Of a stretch of DNA of 40,205 bases, positions 17,484 to 26,812 are shown piece after piece. The stretch is from Cytophagales bacterium (GTDB lineage: Bacteria; Bacteroidota; Bacteroidia; Cytophagales; 172606-1), in NCBI GenBank assembly GCA_030448185.1, contig JAUJNL010000073.1, positions 1 through 40,205 on the forward strand. The letters run 5' to 3'. The position numbers and the translations under genes are program-made. Each line of letters opens with the position of its first letter. Within the stretch, counting starts at the first letter, position 1. The notes under the pieces are model-generated. The model saw nothing but the letters and a program-made list of their open reading frames with translations, was not told the origin of the DNA and made no database searches.

Positions 17484-19073
17484 CTATGGCTTATTTCTCC
17501 TAAAAGGGGCATACGCTGCAATAAAATTGGCATATGCATCATCAGGAACGGTGAGCAGATCGCCGGTTTGCTGCATATGCTTTCTTAGATGAGTTAAGAG
17601 CGCCTGGATCCGTTCGTGATGTATCTCCTCAAAAGATAAATTGACTAATTCCTGAGGGTCGTTACGCAAATTGTACAATTCCAGAAACAGCTCATCTTTA
17701 AACATATCCACAATCAACTTATAATCACCTTCCACCACGCACCGCTGAAAATTGCCTCGGGCTCCATTACCATCAAATTGAATGAAGATGCGATCACGGG
17801 ATAGTTTTTTTCCCTCCACTACTGGCATGAGAGAAAGGCCCGAAACCGGATTAGAAGGTGATACACCCAGGTATTGACAAAGCGTTGGAAATACATCTAT
17901 ATTATTCACCAACTGGTCGCTGGTTTTTGTATGAGGCGTATAGCTTTTAGGAAATTTCAGGATCAGCGGTACCCGGCTGGATTCTTCATACATGCACATT
18001 TTTTGCCATAGGTTATGTGAACCGAGCATCTCCCCGTGGTCGGCAGTAAACACAATCAGGGTATTGTCATACATTCCCTGGGCTTTGAGTTCTTTGACCG
18101 TTTCACCCACACAGTAGTCCAGCAAGCCCACAAGCCCTAAATAGACAGGCCATATCTGGCTCCATTGCTCCCTGCTATACCGATTGCCAAGCACGCCGGT
18201 CAGGTTGTAGAGTTGCAGAGGCGATTGATCCGTAGACCATTTGCCCACGTTCTGAGGTATTTTCGGATTTTTTACCATTGAGTACCACGGCTCCGGCACA
18301 TCCAGCGGTGGAAGAGGTGCCAGGTGCATGGCATTGAGCAAGAGTGGTTTGCTTTTATCACGGTTGCGCAGCGCCTTCAGCGACTGTTTAAGAATATACC
18401 CATCATAAAAGAAATCAAATCCGGGTTCGTATACGCCTATTGTTGGAATAGAGTAACTTTTTATCCGCGTGATTTTTCCAGAGGCCATCTCTGGTACATC
18501 GTCCTTGAAGTTGCTGCCCCCAGGTTTTCTTTTTCCGTTTTCTTTCAAATATTTGTCATATCCTTCTTCTACAGACAACCATTTGGTTTTTGATTCTGGC
18601 TGTTCATCTATCTTATCTACGGTCAGGAAATGCTGTTTACCGGTATGCCAGCTATCCCAATCCTTTTCCAGCAATTGATATAAATTACTGATTCCACTAT
18701 TCACCAGTCCGTGTTTGGAATCTTTTGGCTCCCAGGGATTCAGTATGCTGCCGGTTTCATTGGGGTATTTGCCTGTAAAAAAGGAACCCCGAGAAGGCAC
18801 ACAAATTGGAGAGGCACAATAAGAACGGGTAAACTGAACGCCTTCCTGTATTAATTGATTAATATGAGGCGTATGCGGACCGATAGCATCGTACCGGAGC
18901 TGATCGGCCATAATGATGACCACATGAGGTTTGTTGTTGACTTTATTTTTCTTTTGAGCAAAAGCATTTATACCAACACTTATGCCTAAAATCAGACACC
19001 CCAGGCGTTTCCAATTCAGAAACAGGAGACGCGAATAAAAAAATACGCTATTGATGAGAGACTGTATAGACAT
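17484..19073 (-). CDS. Sulfatase (S1 family), intact
   Basis: From ATG 19073 the protein has 529 residues. Residues 1-40 are a long signal peptide (SRLLFLNWKRLGCLILGISV ... NAFAQ). KPHVVIIMADQLRYDAIGPH holds the metal-binding Asp57. Cys91 in SPICVPSRGSFFTGKYP is the formylglycine precursor (C-x-P-S-R). FTADHGEMLGSHNLWQK is the second metal site, with YEESSRVPLI after it. The length is normal. It resembles iduronate- or choline-sulfatase-like enzymes more than arylsulfatases, but the substrate is not decidable. A TTG start at 19136 overlapping the SusD stop is an alternative, adding 21 charged residues. It follows SusD in the same direction, so it is probably co-transcribed. It is the only sulfatase of the locus still open. 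Confidence 0.93.
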   Translation of the reverse strand: MSIQSLINSVFFYSRLLFLNWKRLGCLILGISVGINAFAQKKNKVNNKPHVVIIMADQLRYDAIGPHTPHINQLIQEGVQFTRSYCASPICVPSRGSFFTGKYPNETGSILNPWEPKDSKHGLVNSGISNLYQLLEKDWDSWHTGKQHFLTVDKIDEQPESKTKWLSVEEGYDKYLKENGKRKPGGSNFKDDVPEMASGKITRIKSYSIPTIGVYEPGFDFFYDGYILKQSLKALRNRDKSKPLLLNAMHLAPLPPLDVPEPWYSMVKNPKIPQNVGKWSTDQSPLQLYNLTGVLGNRYSREQWSQIWPVYLGLVGLLDYCVGETVKELKAQGMYDNTLIVFTADHGEMLGSHNLWQKMCMYEESSRVPLILKFPKSYTPHTKTSDQLVNNIDVFPTLCQYLGVSPSNPVSGLSLMPVVEGKKLSRDRIFIQFDGNGARGNFQRCVVEGDYKLIVDMFKDELFLELYNLRNDPQELVNLSFEEIHHERIQALLTHLRKHMQQTGDLLTVPDDAYANFIAAYAPFRRNKP

Positions 19074-19132
19074 TGGATATAGTATCAGTTTCACCCTTTT
19101 ATTGGGCTTGCGTTCTTTTACTTTGTGAGCAA

Positions 19133-20647
19133 TCAATAGCCTGGATTCTGTGGTAATAAGTTAGGGCTTCTTATCAGCTCCTGCCCGGGTATAGGAAACA
19201 AATAATCTCTGCTTGGATCTACATTTACATGGGGCTCTAGTGAAAGGGGTCCGGTAAACACTTCCGTCAAAATTCCCCATCGCTTGATATCATACCAGCG
19301 TTTGTATTCAAAAGCTAATTCCAGTCTTCTTTCTTGCCGTATAAGCTCCCGGAAATCTTGTTGTGATATAGTTGCACTGACATCCTGTGGGAAATCTGTA
19401 AGGATGCCTGCATGGTTCCTGGCTCTTTTTCGAATTTCATTTATGTAGCCGACCGCTTCTATAACAGGCCCTTGCGTTTCGTTGATAGCTTCAGCAGCCA
19501 TCAACAAAACTTCTCCATACCGGAAACAAATGTAATTATGATCACTCCGGCGGTCATCCCCTGCCCCATTACCGGGAAACCTGAAAAACTTGGCAATATG
19601 TGGTCTTTTGACTTCAGGAAACTTGGTATAATCTACCAGTTTGTCTTTGAAGAGGATGCTATCCTGTAAGCTTACTTTTTTTCTATAATCACGGGCATCC
19701 CAGGTTGTATATACGCTTAAAGAAGGTACGGCAACAGATAAGCTTCTTGGAGTTACGCCTATTATCCGGGTGATAGGCACCATGCAGTCCTCTTTATATC
19801 CGCCTTCTCCATAGAGCTCATTGAAATCTACTGTGAATATGGTTTCTTTTAAATTATCGGCCTTCTTGCCATCAAACAGATCCTGATAATTGAGCTCGAG
19901 CGCGTAACCAAACAGTCCTTTATTGGCAATGATATACTTTGCTTCTCTGGCTGCCTCCGGAAACTCTCTTAAGGAGAGGTACACAGATGCCAGCATAGTA
20001 CTGGCTGCTCCGGAGGTAGCCCTGCTCCTTATTCCACCGGGCTGCATAGGCGGCAAATACGTTTTAGCAAATAGCAAGTCTTCTTTAATTTTACTATAAA
20101 CAACCATTTCAGGCGATTTTTCGATACTGCTCAGGGCTGCGGGACTGGAAACAACCTGCTCTAAATAGGGGATCATACCAAATAACTGCACCAGATGATA
20201 GTAAGAAAAGGCCCTTAAAAATCGAGCTTCTGCTTCTAAAGCCAGTTTTGCATTTTCATCTGCTTCTATTCTTTTTATTCCGGCAATAGCCGCGTTTGCA
20301 GCAGATATAGTTTTATAAAGCTTTCTCCATATGCCTGTAATCAGGCCATTATTTGTATCTACATCAAACGAATTGATCTGAATACGGTCGGCAGAAGTAG
20401 CCTTGTCACCAATATCTACCATATCACTTCGCAACTCCAAGGCTAGCATCAGATCCCTGCCAAACAATTCTACAGTGGCAAGTTCTCCGTAGGCTCCGAA
20501 TAGGGCAGATTCAACATCTTTTTTCGTTTTAAAAAAACTTTCCGGCGCTAATACACCAACAGGCTCCTCCTCTAAATCAGTGCACCCGCAAAAGAGCAAG
20601 CCTATAAAAACTACAGATCGTATGAATATATTTTTAGTCTTCATCAT
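19133..20647 (-). CDS. SusD/RagB-family glycan-binding lipoprotein
   Basis: The 504-residue lipoprotein would cap the neighbouring SusC barrel on the cell surface and bind the oligosaccharide. The signal sequence ends FIGLLFCGC with the lipidation Cys at 22, followed by TDLEEEPVG, the usual acidic export-type tail. TPR-like helices follow: ANAAIAGIKRIEAD, LRAFSYYHLVQLFGMIPYLE and SGAASTMLASVYLSLREFPEA. The C-terminal half has CFRYGEVLLMAAEAINETQG, EYKRWYDIKRWGIL and LFPIPGQELIRSPNLLPQN, all standard for the family. It starts 35 bases after the SusC stop. The sequence is intact throughout. Confidence 0.95.
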   Translation of the reverse strand: MMKTKNIFIRSVVFIGLLFCGCTDLEEEPVGVLAPESFFKTKKDVESALFGAYGELATVELFGRDLMLALELRSDMVDIGDKATSADRIQINSFDVDTNNGLITGIWRKLYKTISAANAAIAGIKRIEADENAKLALEAEARFLRAFSYYHLVQLFGMIPYLEQVVSSPAALSSIEKSPEMVVYSKIKEDLLFAKTYLPPMQPGGIRSRATSGAASTMLASVYLSLREFPEAAREAKYIIANKGLFGYALELNYQDLFDGKKADNLKETIFTVDFNELYGEGGYKEDCMVPITRIIGVTPRSLSVAVPSLSVYTTWDARDYRKKVSLQDSILFKDKLVDYTKFPEVKRPHIAKFFRFPGNGAGDDRRSDHNYICFRYGEVLLMAAEAINETQGPVIEAVGYINEIRKRARNHAGILTDFPQDVSATISQQDFRELIRQERRLELAFEYKRWYDIKRWGILTEVFTGPLSLEPHVNVDPSRDYLFPIPGQELIRSPNLLPQNPGY

Positions 20648-20682
20648 AAGGCATCATTTAAATTAGAATGGGTAATAAACGC

Positions 20683-23600
20683 TTACAAGCCCATATTCAA
20701 TCCAAGCGTATAGGTTTTGGTATTGGGATAACTATCAAAGTCTAATCCTACATTGCGGTTACCTGCCGTGCCACCCCCTGACCGGTAGCCTACTTCCGGA
20801 TCTACTCCTTTGTAATGAGTAAAAGTTAGCGCGTTTTGTGCGCTTACATATATTCTAACCTGGCGCAATTTTACTTTACTGACGAGGGTTTTAGGAATAT
20901 TATAGCCTAATGCTATATTTTTCAACCGGATATAGGATCCATCTTCTACCCATCGGGTAGATACGCGGTAAGCTCTGCCTAAACTGGCCTTGGGTACATC
21001 TGTATTGGTGTTGTCAGGTGTCCAACGTTTCAGGGCATCAGTGGTGGCATTATTGTTGGCAGCTAACCGGTCAAGGTCCAGGCGGGTGTAATTTAAAACG
21101 TCATTTCCTACCGAGGACTGGAAGAAAATATTCAAATCAAAGTTTTTCCAGCTTACATCATTGCTCAGGCCCCAAACATACTTAGGGTGCGGGTTTCCAA
21201 TGATGGTGCGGTCTTCGCTGTCCAGTTTGGCGTCGCCGTTCAGGTCTTTGTATTTCTCACCCCCAATTACCTGTTCGAATCCGGCTCCTGGCAAAAAAGC
21301 ATCGCCTTCCTGATACACCCCATCGTATACGTAGCCGTAAAAACTGCCCACTGGTTTACCCTCTTGCAGTATATTCGTGCCGTTATTGAGGAGAAAATGC
21401 CCCGGAGCAGTATTGTAAATGACATTTTCATCGCCCGGCAGCGAGAGAATTTTGTTTCGGTTGAAAGACAGGTTAACCGTGGTGGACCAGATAAAGGCGC
21501 CGGCTAAATTCCGCGTATTAGCCGTGAATTCGAGGCCTTTGTTTTCTACTTTTCCTATGTTCTGCAATTGAGAAGCAAAACCTGAGAATTGAGGAAGTTG
21601 AATGGCAAATAACAAATCGGAGGTTTTTTTATAGTAGTAATCGGCAGAAAAATTTACCCGTCCTTCTGCCAGTCCAATATCCAGTCCGACATCGGTTTGA
21701 GCGGTAGTTTCCCAAGTTAAATCATTGTTTGCTAAGGTAGCCGGTACTACTGCGTTTAAAATGTTGCCCTGCATCAGCGCCAAGATAGTGGAAAACCGGG
21801 CTAAAGACTGGTAGGGTTCAATAGCCTGATTACCGGTTATGCCATAACTCCCCCGCAACTTCAGATCGTGAATCACCGGTATATTGCTCATAAATGATTC
21901 ACGGGCAATATTCCAGGCAACTGCGCCCGATGGGAAAAAGGCCCACTTATTATTTTTACTGAATGCCGATGCCCCATCGTAGCGGGAAGTAAACGTAAGC
22001 AGGTACTTATCGTTTAATTTATAATTGATCCGTCCGTAAAAAGAAGACACTTTTGAACTGATCAGGCTGGAAGCGGGCACTTGCAGCGTCGAGCCGCCAT
22101 CCAAGTCCCAAAAAGAAAAGGCATCCGTAATAAAGCCTGCCCCGGCTGCCCGCCAGGCTTCTGACCGGAAATTTTGAAACGAGTAACCGGCGGTGAAAAC
22201 AAAATTATGTTTTTCATTAAAATTACGGCTATACGTAAAATAACTCTCCGATAAGTAGTTGGCATTCTTATTGGCATTGATTCCGGCCGTTCCTCCCACG
22301 GCCGCCCCGGCATTGGTAATTTTGCTGGAATAGTTGCCTTCGCGTTCCTTGTCTTTTTTGAAGCCGAGGGTAGTGTTAAACGTTAGGTTATTTGACAAAG
22401 TAAACTGGGCGTTTACGTTACTCTGCAAAACGGTAGCGGCACTTTCACTGATGCGTCCGGTGTATAAAGCTATTGGGTTATCGAACTGGTTGACACCCAC
22501 GCGGCTCAGGGTATAGTTTCCGTTTTCATCCAGAATGCCGGAGGTGGGCTCAAACCGGTACGCCGCCGAAATAACCCCCGAATCATTAGCGCCTCCGCCC
22601 CCTTGCTGGGTAAGTACACCATCCTGGTTAGTACTGCGGATAAAGCTGTTTAAACCTATTTTTACTCGGTCCGATACCTTAAACCCCAGATTAGAAGTGA
22701 GAGAGAAGCGGTTAAAGGCTGAATTTTTAATGATACCGGTTTGATTGTAATAGACGCCCGAAACGTAATAATTGATATTGTCATTTCCCCCGGAAAAGGA
22801 TAACTGGTTATTTTGTACCATTCCCCGCCGGAATGCCTCATCCTGCCAATTGGTATTATGCGTCAGGGTATTGAGATCATAAAAACCGGGTTTTACCTCA
22901 TTTACGTATTCAGCGAAGTCACGGGCCTCCAATAAATCCAATTTTTTTATTACTTCCTGAGCGGCATAAGAGGTATTAATCGTCACTTGTGACTTCCCTT
23001 TTCGTCCTTTTTTGGTGGTAATTAAAATCACTCCGTTGGCCCCTCGCGAGCCATAAATGGCCGTTGAGGAAGCATCTTTCAACACTTCCACGGATTCCAC
23101 ATCTTCCGGCGGAGGCAAGGCTCCGCCCACAAATCCATCTACCACGTACAATGGGTCGCTGCTTGCATTAATAAAAGACGTGCCACCCCGGATTCGGACT
23201 TTAAAACCAGCACCCGGCTCGCCATTCGTTGATTGTATCGTGACTCCCGCCGCCCGGCCCTGGAGCGACTGCACTACGCTGGTGGCAGGATAAGCGGTTA
23301 ATTCTTCTGATTTTACGGAGGACACGGCACCCGTCAGATCACTTTTTTTCTGGGTGCCGTATCCTACCACCACCACTTCATTCAGCGATTTTATGTCCGG
23401 CACAAGTGATACATTAATCACTGTCTGATTATTAATGGGTGCTTCTTCGGTTACATAACCGATATAGGAGAAGACCAGCGTACCACTAATTTGATTGTCG
23501 GGGATTGTTAAACTATAGTCTCCTTCCGGGTTGGTAGCAGTGCCGGTTGCTGTTCCTTTAAGCAATACATTCACGCCTGGTAAACCCTCACCATTGTCAT

Positions 23601-24030
23601 TAGTGACGCGGCCCGTAATTGTAAGGGCGGACGGGGCACCCCTCAGCTGCGGGACGGGGTCCGTCTGGTTGAGGACGGGTGGCTGGCCCCGATCCTCCAG
23701 GCTTCTATCCTGAATGACGTAGAGCTTTTCGCGTACTTTTTTGTAGGTAAGATTCAGGCCGGGCAGGATGCCAGTTAGAATTTCGTCCAGGCTATTACCC
23801 GTCAGCGGCGAGGAGACTTCCAGGGGCTGAATCACCCGTTCGTCGAAGGCGAACGTTACCTTGAACCGTTTTTCCAGTTGGCTCAAGACTTTTTTGAGGG
23901 ATTGGCTTTTCGTATCTTGCTGGGCGGGCTCCTGCGCCCAGGTGAGTACCTGACCCGTCGTCTGGAAGGGCAAGGCAAAAACCAGTCCCCACACCAGTAG
24001 CCTCAGCCACGGTAGTACGCGTCTTTTCAT
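20683..24030 (-). CDS. SusC/RagA TonB-dependent transporter with N-terminal signalling (STN) domain
   Basis: This 1115-residue outer-membrane barrel would import a glycan with TonB energy. Domains in order: signal peptide 1-26; STN/secretin-type signalling domain about 43-108 (SLKKVLSQLEKRFKVTFAFD ... REKLYVIQ); carboxypeptidase-like domain about 137-222 (TITGRVTNDNGEGLPGVNVL); plug about 225-345 (NEVVVVGYGTQKKSDLTGAV, VVQSLQGRAAGVTIQ, VEVLKDASSTAIYGSRGANG); then the long SusC barrel ending in TKTYTLGLNMGL. The STN domain is expected to contact the FecR anti-sigma factor encoded upstream and report ligand binding. The gene is uninterrupted over 3.3 kb, in contrast to its surroundings. Confidence 0.96.
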   Translation of the reverse strand: MKRRVLPWLRLLVWGLVFALPFQTTGQVLTWAQEPAQQDTKSQSLKKVLSQLEKRFKVTFAFDERVIQPLEVSSPLTGNSLDEILTGILPGLNLTYKKVREKLYVIQDRSLEDRGQPPVLNQTDPVPQLRGAPSALTITGRVTNDNGEGLPGVNVLLKGTATGTATNPEGDYSLTIPDNQISGTLVFSYIGYVTEEAPINNQTVINVSLVPDIKSLNEVVVVGYGTQKKSDLTGAVSSVKSEELTAYPATSVVQSLQGRAAGVTIQSTNGEPGAGFKVRIRGGTSFINASSDPLYVVDGFVGGALPPPEDVESVEVLKDASSTAIYGSRGANGVILITTKKGRKGKSQVTINTSYAAQEVIKKLDLLEARDFAEYVNEVKPGFYDLNTLTHNTNWQDEAFRRGMVQNNQLSFSGGNDNINYYVSGVYYNQTGIIKNSAFNRFSLTSNLGFKVSDRVKIGLNSFIRSTNQDGVLTQQGGGGANDSGVISAAYRFEPTSGILDENGNYTLSRVGVNQFDNPIALYTGRISESAATVLQSNVNAQFTLSNNLTFNTTLGFKKDKEREGNYSSKITNAGAAVGGTAGINANKNANYLSESYFTYSRNFNEKHNFVFTAGYSFQNFRSEAWRAAGAGFITDAFSFWDLDGGSTLQVPASSLISSKVSSFYGRINYKLNDKYLLTFTSRYDGASAFSKNNKWAFFPSGAVAWNIARESFMSNIPVIHDLKLRGSYGITGNQAIEPYQSLARFSTILALMQGNILNAVVPATLANNDLTWETTAQTDVGLDIGLAEGRVNFSADYYYKKTSDLLFAIQLPQFSGFASQLQNIGKVENKGLEFTANTRNLAGAFIWSTTVNLSFNRNKILSLPGDENVIYNTAPGHFLLNNGTNILQEGKPVGSFYGYVYDGVYQEGDAFLPGAGFEQVIGGEKYKDLNGDAKLDSEDRTIIGNPHPKYVWGLSNDVSWKNFDLNIFFQSSVGNDVLNYTRLDLDRLAANNNATTDALKRWTPDNTNTDVPKASLGRAYRVSTRWVEDGSYIRLKNIALGYNIPKTLVSKVKLRQVRIYVSAQNALTFTHYKGVDPEVGYRSGGGTAGNRNVGLDFDSYPNTKTYTLGLNMGL

Positions 24031-24109
24031 AAGAAGTTGTTTTAGGAGTGGAATGAACTAGGCCAGCATCTGGCACTTATTATAAGAAATTAAACGCACT
24101 AGCTAGGAA

Positions 24110-25156
24110 TTAACGGGGCAGTTGGCGAATGAATATTTGCTCCTTTTCACGATGGACTTCCAGGTGAAACGTAGCGGCAATCACGTCCAGCAGGGCATCC
24201 AGGTCCTGGCTCGACAAATTAGCCGTAAGCCGGTAGTCGGTCAGCTTCCGTTCTTCGAAAGTGACCGCCAGCCCGTAGGTGTCCTCCAGCATCGCCGCTA
24301 CCTCTATCAGCGGTGTATTGTCAAATACGAATGCGTTGTTCACCCAGGCGGCCCGCTTCGGCAGTGGTGCAGGACGAATTTCGGCCTTGGCTACCCCTTC
24401 AGGCAAGGTAGCCAGTTGGCCGGGCTGCATTTCGAGTACTGCACCGGAGGGATTCTGCCGGTTAGTCAAAGCTACTTTCCCTTCCAGCAACACTACATCC
24501 GTTTTGTCCCGCCAGGTGTTAACGTTGAACTGCGTACCCAGCACGGCAATGTCGAGTTGGGGCGTGTGGGTGATGAACTTTATCCGTTTACCGGATGGGG
24601 CGGTTTGCTTGGCTACCTTGAAAAAGGCTTCCCCCGCCAGCCAGACTTCCCGTGGTTCCGTTTCCTGCCAATCCTTGCGGTAGGATAAGGTTGAGTTGCC
24701 ATTCAGGAGTACCTCGCTGCCATCGGGCAGTACGACTCGCCGCACCTGCCCGAATGCCGTGTGCACTTGCTGAACCTGGTTGTCGAGTAGGTGCCATATC
24801 ACCCCGACACACAGGAACAGCACCGCAACTGCGGCGGCCCACCGCCAACTGTAAAGAGGCCTGATGCGGAGGGTGCCTTCTGTTAGGGCAGGTGTTTCCT
24901 CAAGGGTGTGGAAACGTTTTTCGAGCACTGCCCAGATCCGGTCCTGACTCCCGCTTTGGGGCAGGTCCTCGTTCGTGTTTAGATGTTGCACCAGCCGAAT
25001 AGCCTCCTGCACAACGCCCCGCTGCTCGGGGTGCGTAGTTAAATACTCTTCCCAGAAGAACCGGCTTTCCGCATTCGGCTTGAGTACCCACTCCCGAAAG
25101 TCGGCGTCCAGAACAAAGTCCTCAAAGGTGTATTGGCTATAATCAGGGACGTGCAT
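24110..25156 (-). CDS. FecR-family anti-sigma factor
   Basis: The 348-residue inner-membrane protein would hold the ECF sigma factor until the SusC STN domain signals. The N-terminal cytoplasmic part (about 1-100) contains FEDFVLDADFREWVLKPNAE and FFWEEYLTTHPEQ, typical of the sigma-binding region. One membrane helix is visible at about 103-122 (WRWAAAVAVLFLCVGVIWHL). The FecR domain follows (FGQVRRVVLPDGSEVLLNGN, GEAFFKVAKQ, LGTQFNVNTW, VVLLEGKVALTN), then a DUF4974-like C-terminal domain (LIEVAAMLEDTYGLAVTFEE). The gap to SusC is 79 bases and to the sigma gene 248 bases, with the order sigma, FecR, SusC. Confidence 0.94.
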   Translation of the reverse strand: MHVPDYSQYTFEDFVLDADFREWVLKPNAESRFFWEEYLTTHPEQRGVVQEAIRLVQHLNTNEDLPQSGSQDRIWAVLEKRFHTLEETPALTEGTLRIRPLYSWRWAAAVAVLFLCVGVIWHLLDNQVQQVHTAFGQVRRVVLPDGSEVLLNGNSTLSYRKDWQETEPREVWLAGEAFFKVAKQTAPSGKRIKFITHTPQLDIAVLGTQFNVNTWRDKTDVVLLEGKVALTNRQNPSGAVLEMQPGQLATLPEGVAKAEIRPAPLPKRAAWVNNAFVFDNTPLIEVAAMLEDTYGLAVTFEERKLTDYRLTANLSSQDLDALLDVIAATFHLEVHREKEQIFIRQLPR

Positions 25157-25404
25157 GATCTGATTAGGAGTATGTACCTCTAAAAGAAAAAAGGGTGGAA
25201 AACTATCCCTCCCTTTTGTAATTTTTTAATAACAATTTTCCCAATTGAAAGATAATGGATGAGCGGCTCTTACTTTCGTACAATACTGGGTGGCCAGATG
25301 GAGCAGAACGGCTGCTAGGGGGCACAGAAAATGCAATGGACGAAGCACGGAAGGTAGTCCGGTGAATTTATCAGCCAACTACTGGAAGTTACTGAACATG
25401 GAAG

Positions 25405-26076
25405 CTACTGAGCACCCGATGGAGGGTAAGAAGCCGCGTATAAGAGCAGGCTCAGCGTAAGCAGACCGCGTAGGGAAGTTCTTTTCTGGAGGGCTGCAAA
25501 ACCTTTATAAATCGCCTTATAGACGGAGGTTTGCTCTACTTCCATCATTTGAGCGATTTCAGTAAAGCTAAGCCCTTGGTAGAAGCGGAGAAAAATTGCC
25601 TCTTTCTGCCGGGCGGGCAGTTGGTTGAGGGCGTCGAGCAACTGCTGACTGCATTCGTGGGAAATGGTAGCCTCTAGCCAGGAAGATTCGTAGGAAAAAG
25701 AAAGGTGGAAATCGCTTCCTTCCCCAGTTTCCAATCCTTGGGTGGAAAGCTGCTTTTTCAGACGCCTTACTATCTCGCTTCGCAACGCTTTGAGCAAGTA
25801 GAACCGAATGGAATCCGTTTGCGAAAGGCTCTCCCGGCGCTCAAGGATATAGAGAAAAATGTCTTGAATGCAGTCTTCGGTTAGGGACCGATTTTGGGTA
25901 AACTTGTACCCATAGTTGTAAAGCGACGAAAAGTGCTGCCGGTACATGTAGGCATAAGCCGTCTTGCTGCCGCTCCGAAAATCATCCCATATTTTCGAAT
26001 CAGGGGCTGAAGCATACGCGAGGGGCGGGTCGAATAAGTTGGCTTCCGTAAAGGGTTCTTTCATGATGGGGTACAA
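25405..26076 (-). CDS. ECF-type RNA polymerase sigma factor
   Basis: The 223-residue protein would direct transcription of the downstream glycan locus when released by FecR. Region 2 is visible at about 40-110 (YMYRQHFSSLYNYGYKFTQN, LTEDCIQDIFLYILERRESL). Region 4 lies at about 145-195 (LPARQKEAIFLRFYQGLSFT, EIAQMMEVEQTSVYKAIYKG), with the helix-turn-helix in the second stretch. A second Met at position 5 is an equally likely start. The last 25 residues (LRGLLTLSLLLYAASYPP) are strongly hydrophobic, which is unusual for a soluble sigma factor. Nothing coding lies between this gene and FecR. Confidence 0.93.
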   Translation of the reverse strand: MYPIMKEPFTEANLFDPPLAYASAPDSKIWDDFRSGSKTAYAYMYRQHFSSLYNYGYKFTQNRSLTEDCIQDIFLYILERRESLSQTDSIRFYLLKALRSEIVRRLKKQLSTQGLETGEGSDFHLSFSYESSWLEATISHECSQQLLDALNQLPARQKEAIFLRFYQGLSFTEIAQMMEVEQTSVYKAIYKGFAALQKRTSLRGLLTLSLLLYAASYPPSGAQ

Positions 26077-26302
26077 ATAATCGGTAACTTATTAATAAGG
26101 CGGCAAAGCACCGGATAATACTTGGTACGAGTAAATCGTATCATTAAAAAGACCATTTTTGGCACCTCTCGTGCTAATCGTGTTTTTACTGCTTCATCAG
26201 TACTAATACCGGGTAAAATAATATTTAATCCGAATCTAAGAAAAAATTGCATTTTAGCAAACAAGGATAATTACTTACTGTAATGCTTTTCGTATGGGTG
26301 AG

Positions 26303-26547
26303 TATACTTGAGGGGTGGTGGTAAATAAAAAGGTCTAAAAGTAAGCTACTGTAAGGCCTTTGAGCGGATTGCAAATCCGCCATTTCCCAAGTTCGGCATT
26401 GCAACTATCTCAGCGAAGCTAAATGCCGAACAACTATCGGCCACCATCGGGTTGGTCCGCATTTAGCTTCGCTGAGATAGTTGCCATGCGCTAAATACCA
26501 AGGGAGCTCGGATTACAAATCCGAGTTATGACCTCCTCTCAAGTATA
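26303..26547. repeat. MITE-like element with nested, alternative palindromes (245 bp)
   Basis: The ends are inverted: TATACTTGAG at 26303 and CTCAAGTATA ending at 26547, with partly matching GGTGG/CCTCC inside. The interior has two small hairpins (GCGGATT/AATCCGC at 26364-26380; CTCGGATT/AATCCGAG at 26507-26525), a perfect 26-bp inverted repeat (26401-26426 with 26459-26484), and GTTCGGCATT/AATGCCGAAC (26391-26400 with 26422-26431), which overlaps and competes with it. It has no reading frame. It sits about 230 bases upstream of the sigma gene. The 26077-26302 stretch before it holds nothing I recognise. Confidence 0.7.
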
Positions 26548-26550
26548 ATT

Positions 26551-26697
26551 ACGCCAAAAGTCTTTATAACTGGCATTCTGCTTGAAAGGCTATTATTAAC
26601 TGAACAAAGAACTGTAAACTAAAAGTGAGTTGAGCTACGCCAATAAAAAGCACGAGAAGGTAAGGACAAATAGGTTATGTAAGATGACGCCAAAAGT
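26551..26697. repeat. Short direct repeat pair ACGCCAAAAGT
   Basis: ACGCCAAAAGT occurs at 26551-26561 and 26687-26697 in the same orientation, 125 bases apart. It may be an old target duplication or chance in an AT-rich gap. Nothing coding lies between the copies. Confidence 0.35.
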
Positions 26698-26812
26698 TCT
26701 AATTAAGAGAGGATAGAGAGCGACTATCTTCTCTTGATTGAAACTTTTTCTTTACAATCTGCAACCGTTCCCAAACTGTCCTGCAGGTGGAAGAATTCGG
26801 CCGGATAGCGTG

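Noticed and set aside
22062..24076. Open frames on both strands inside SusC
   Set aside because: They are shadows of a continuous 1115-codon gene and have no independent motifs.
26401..26484. CRISPR-like repeat
   Set aside because: The two copies are inverted, not direct, and there is no spacer series.
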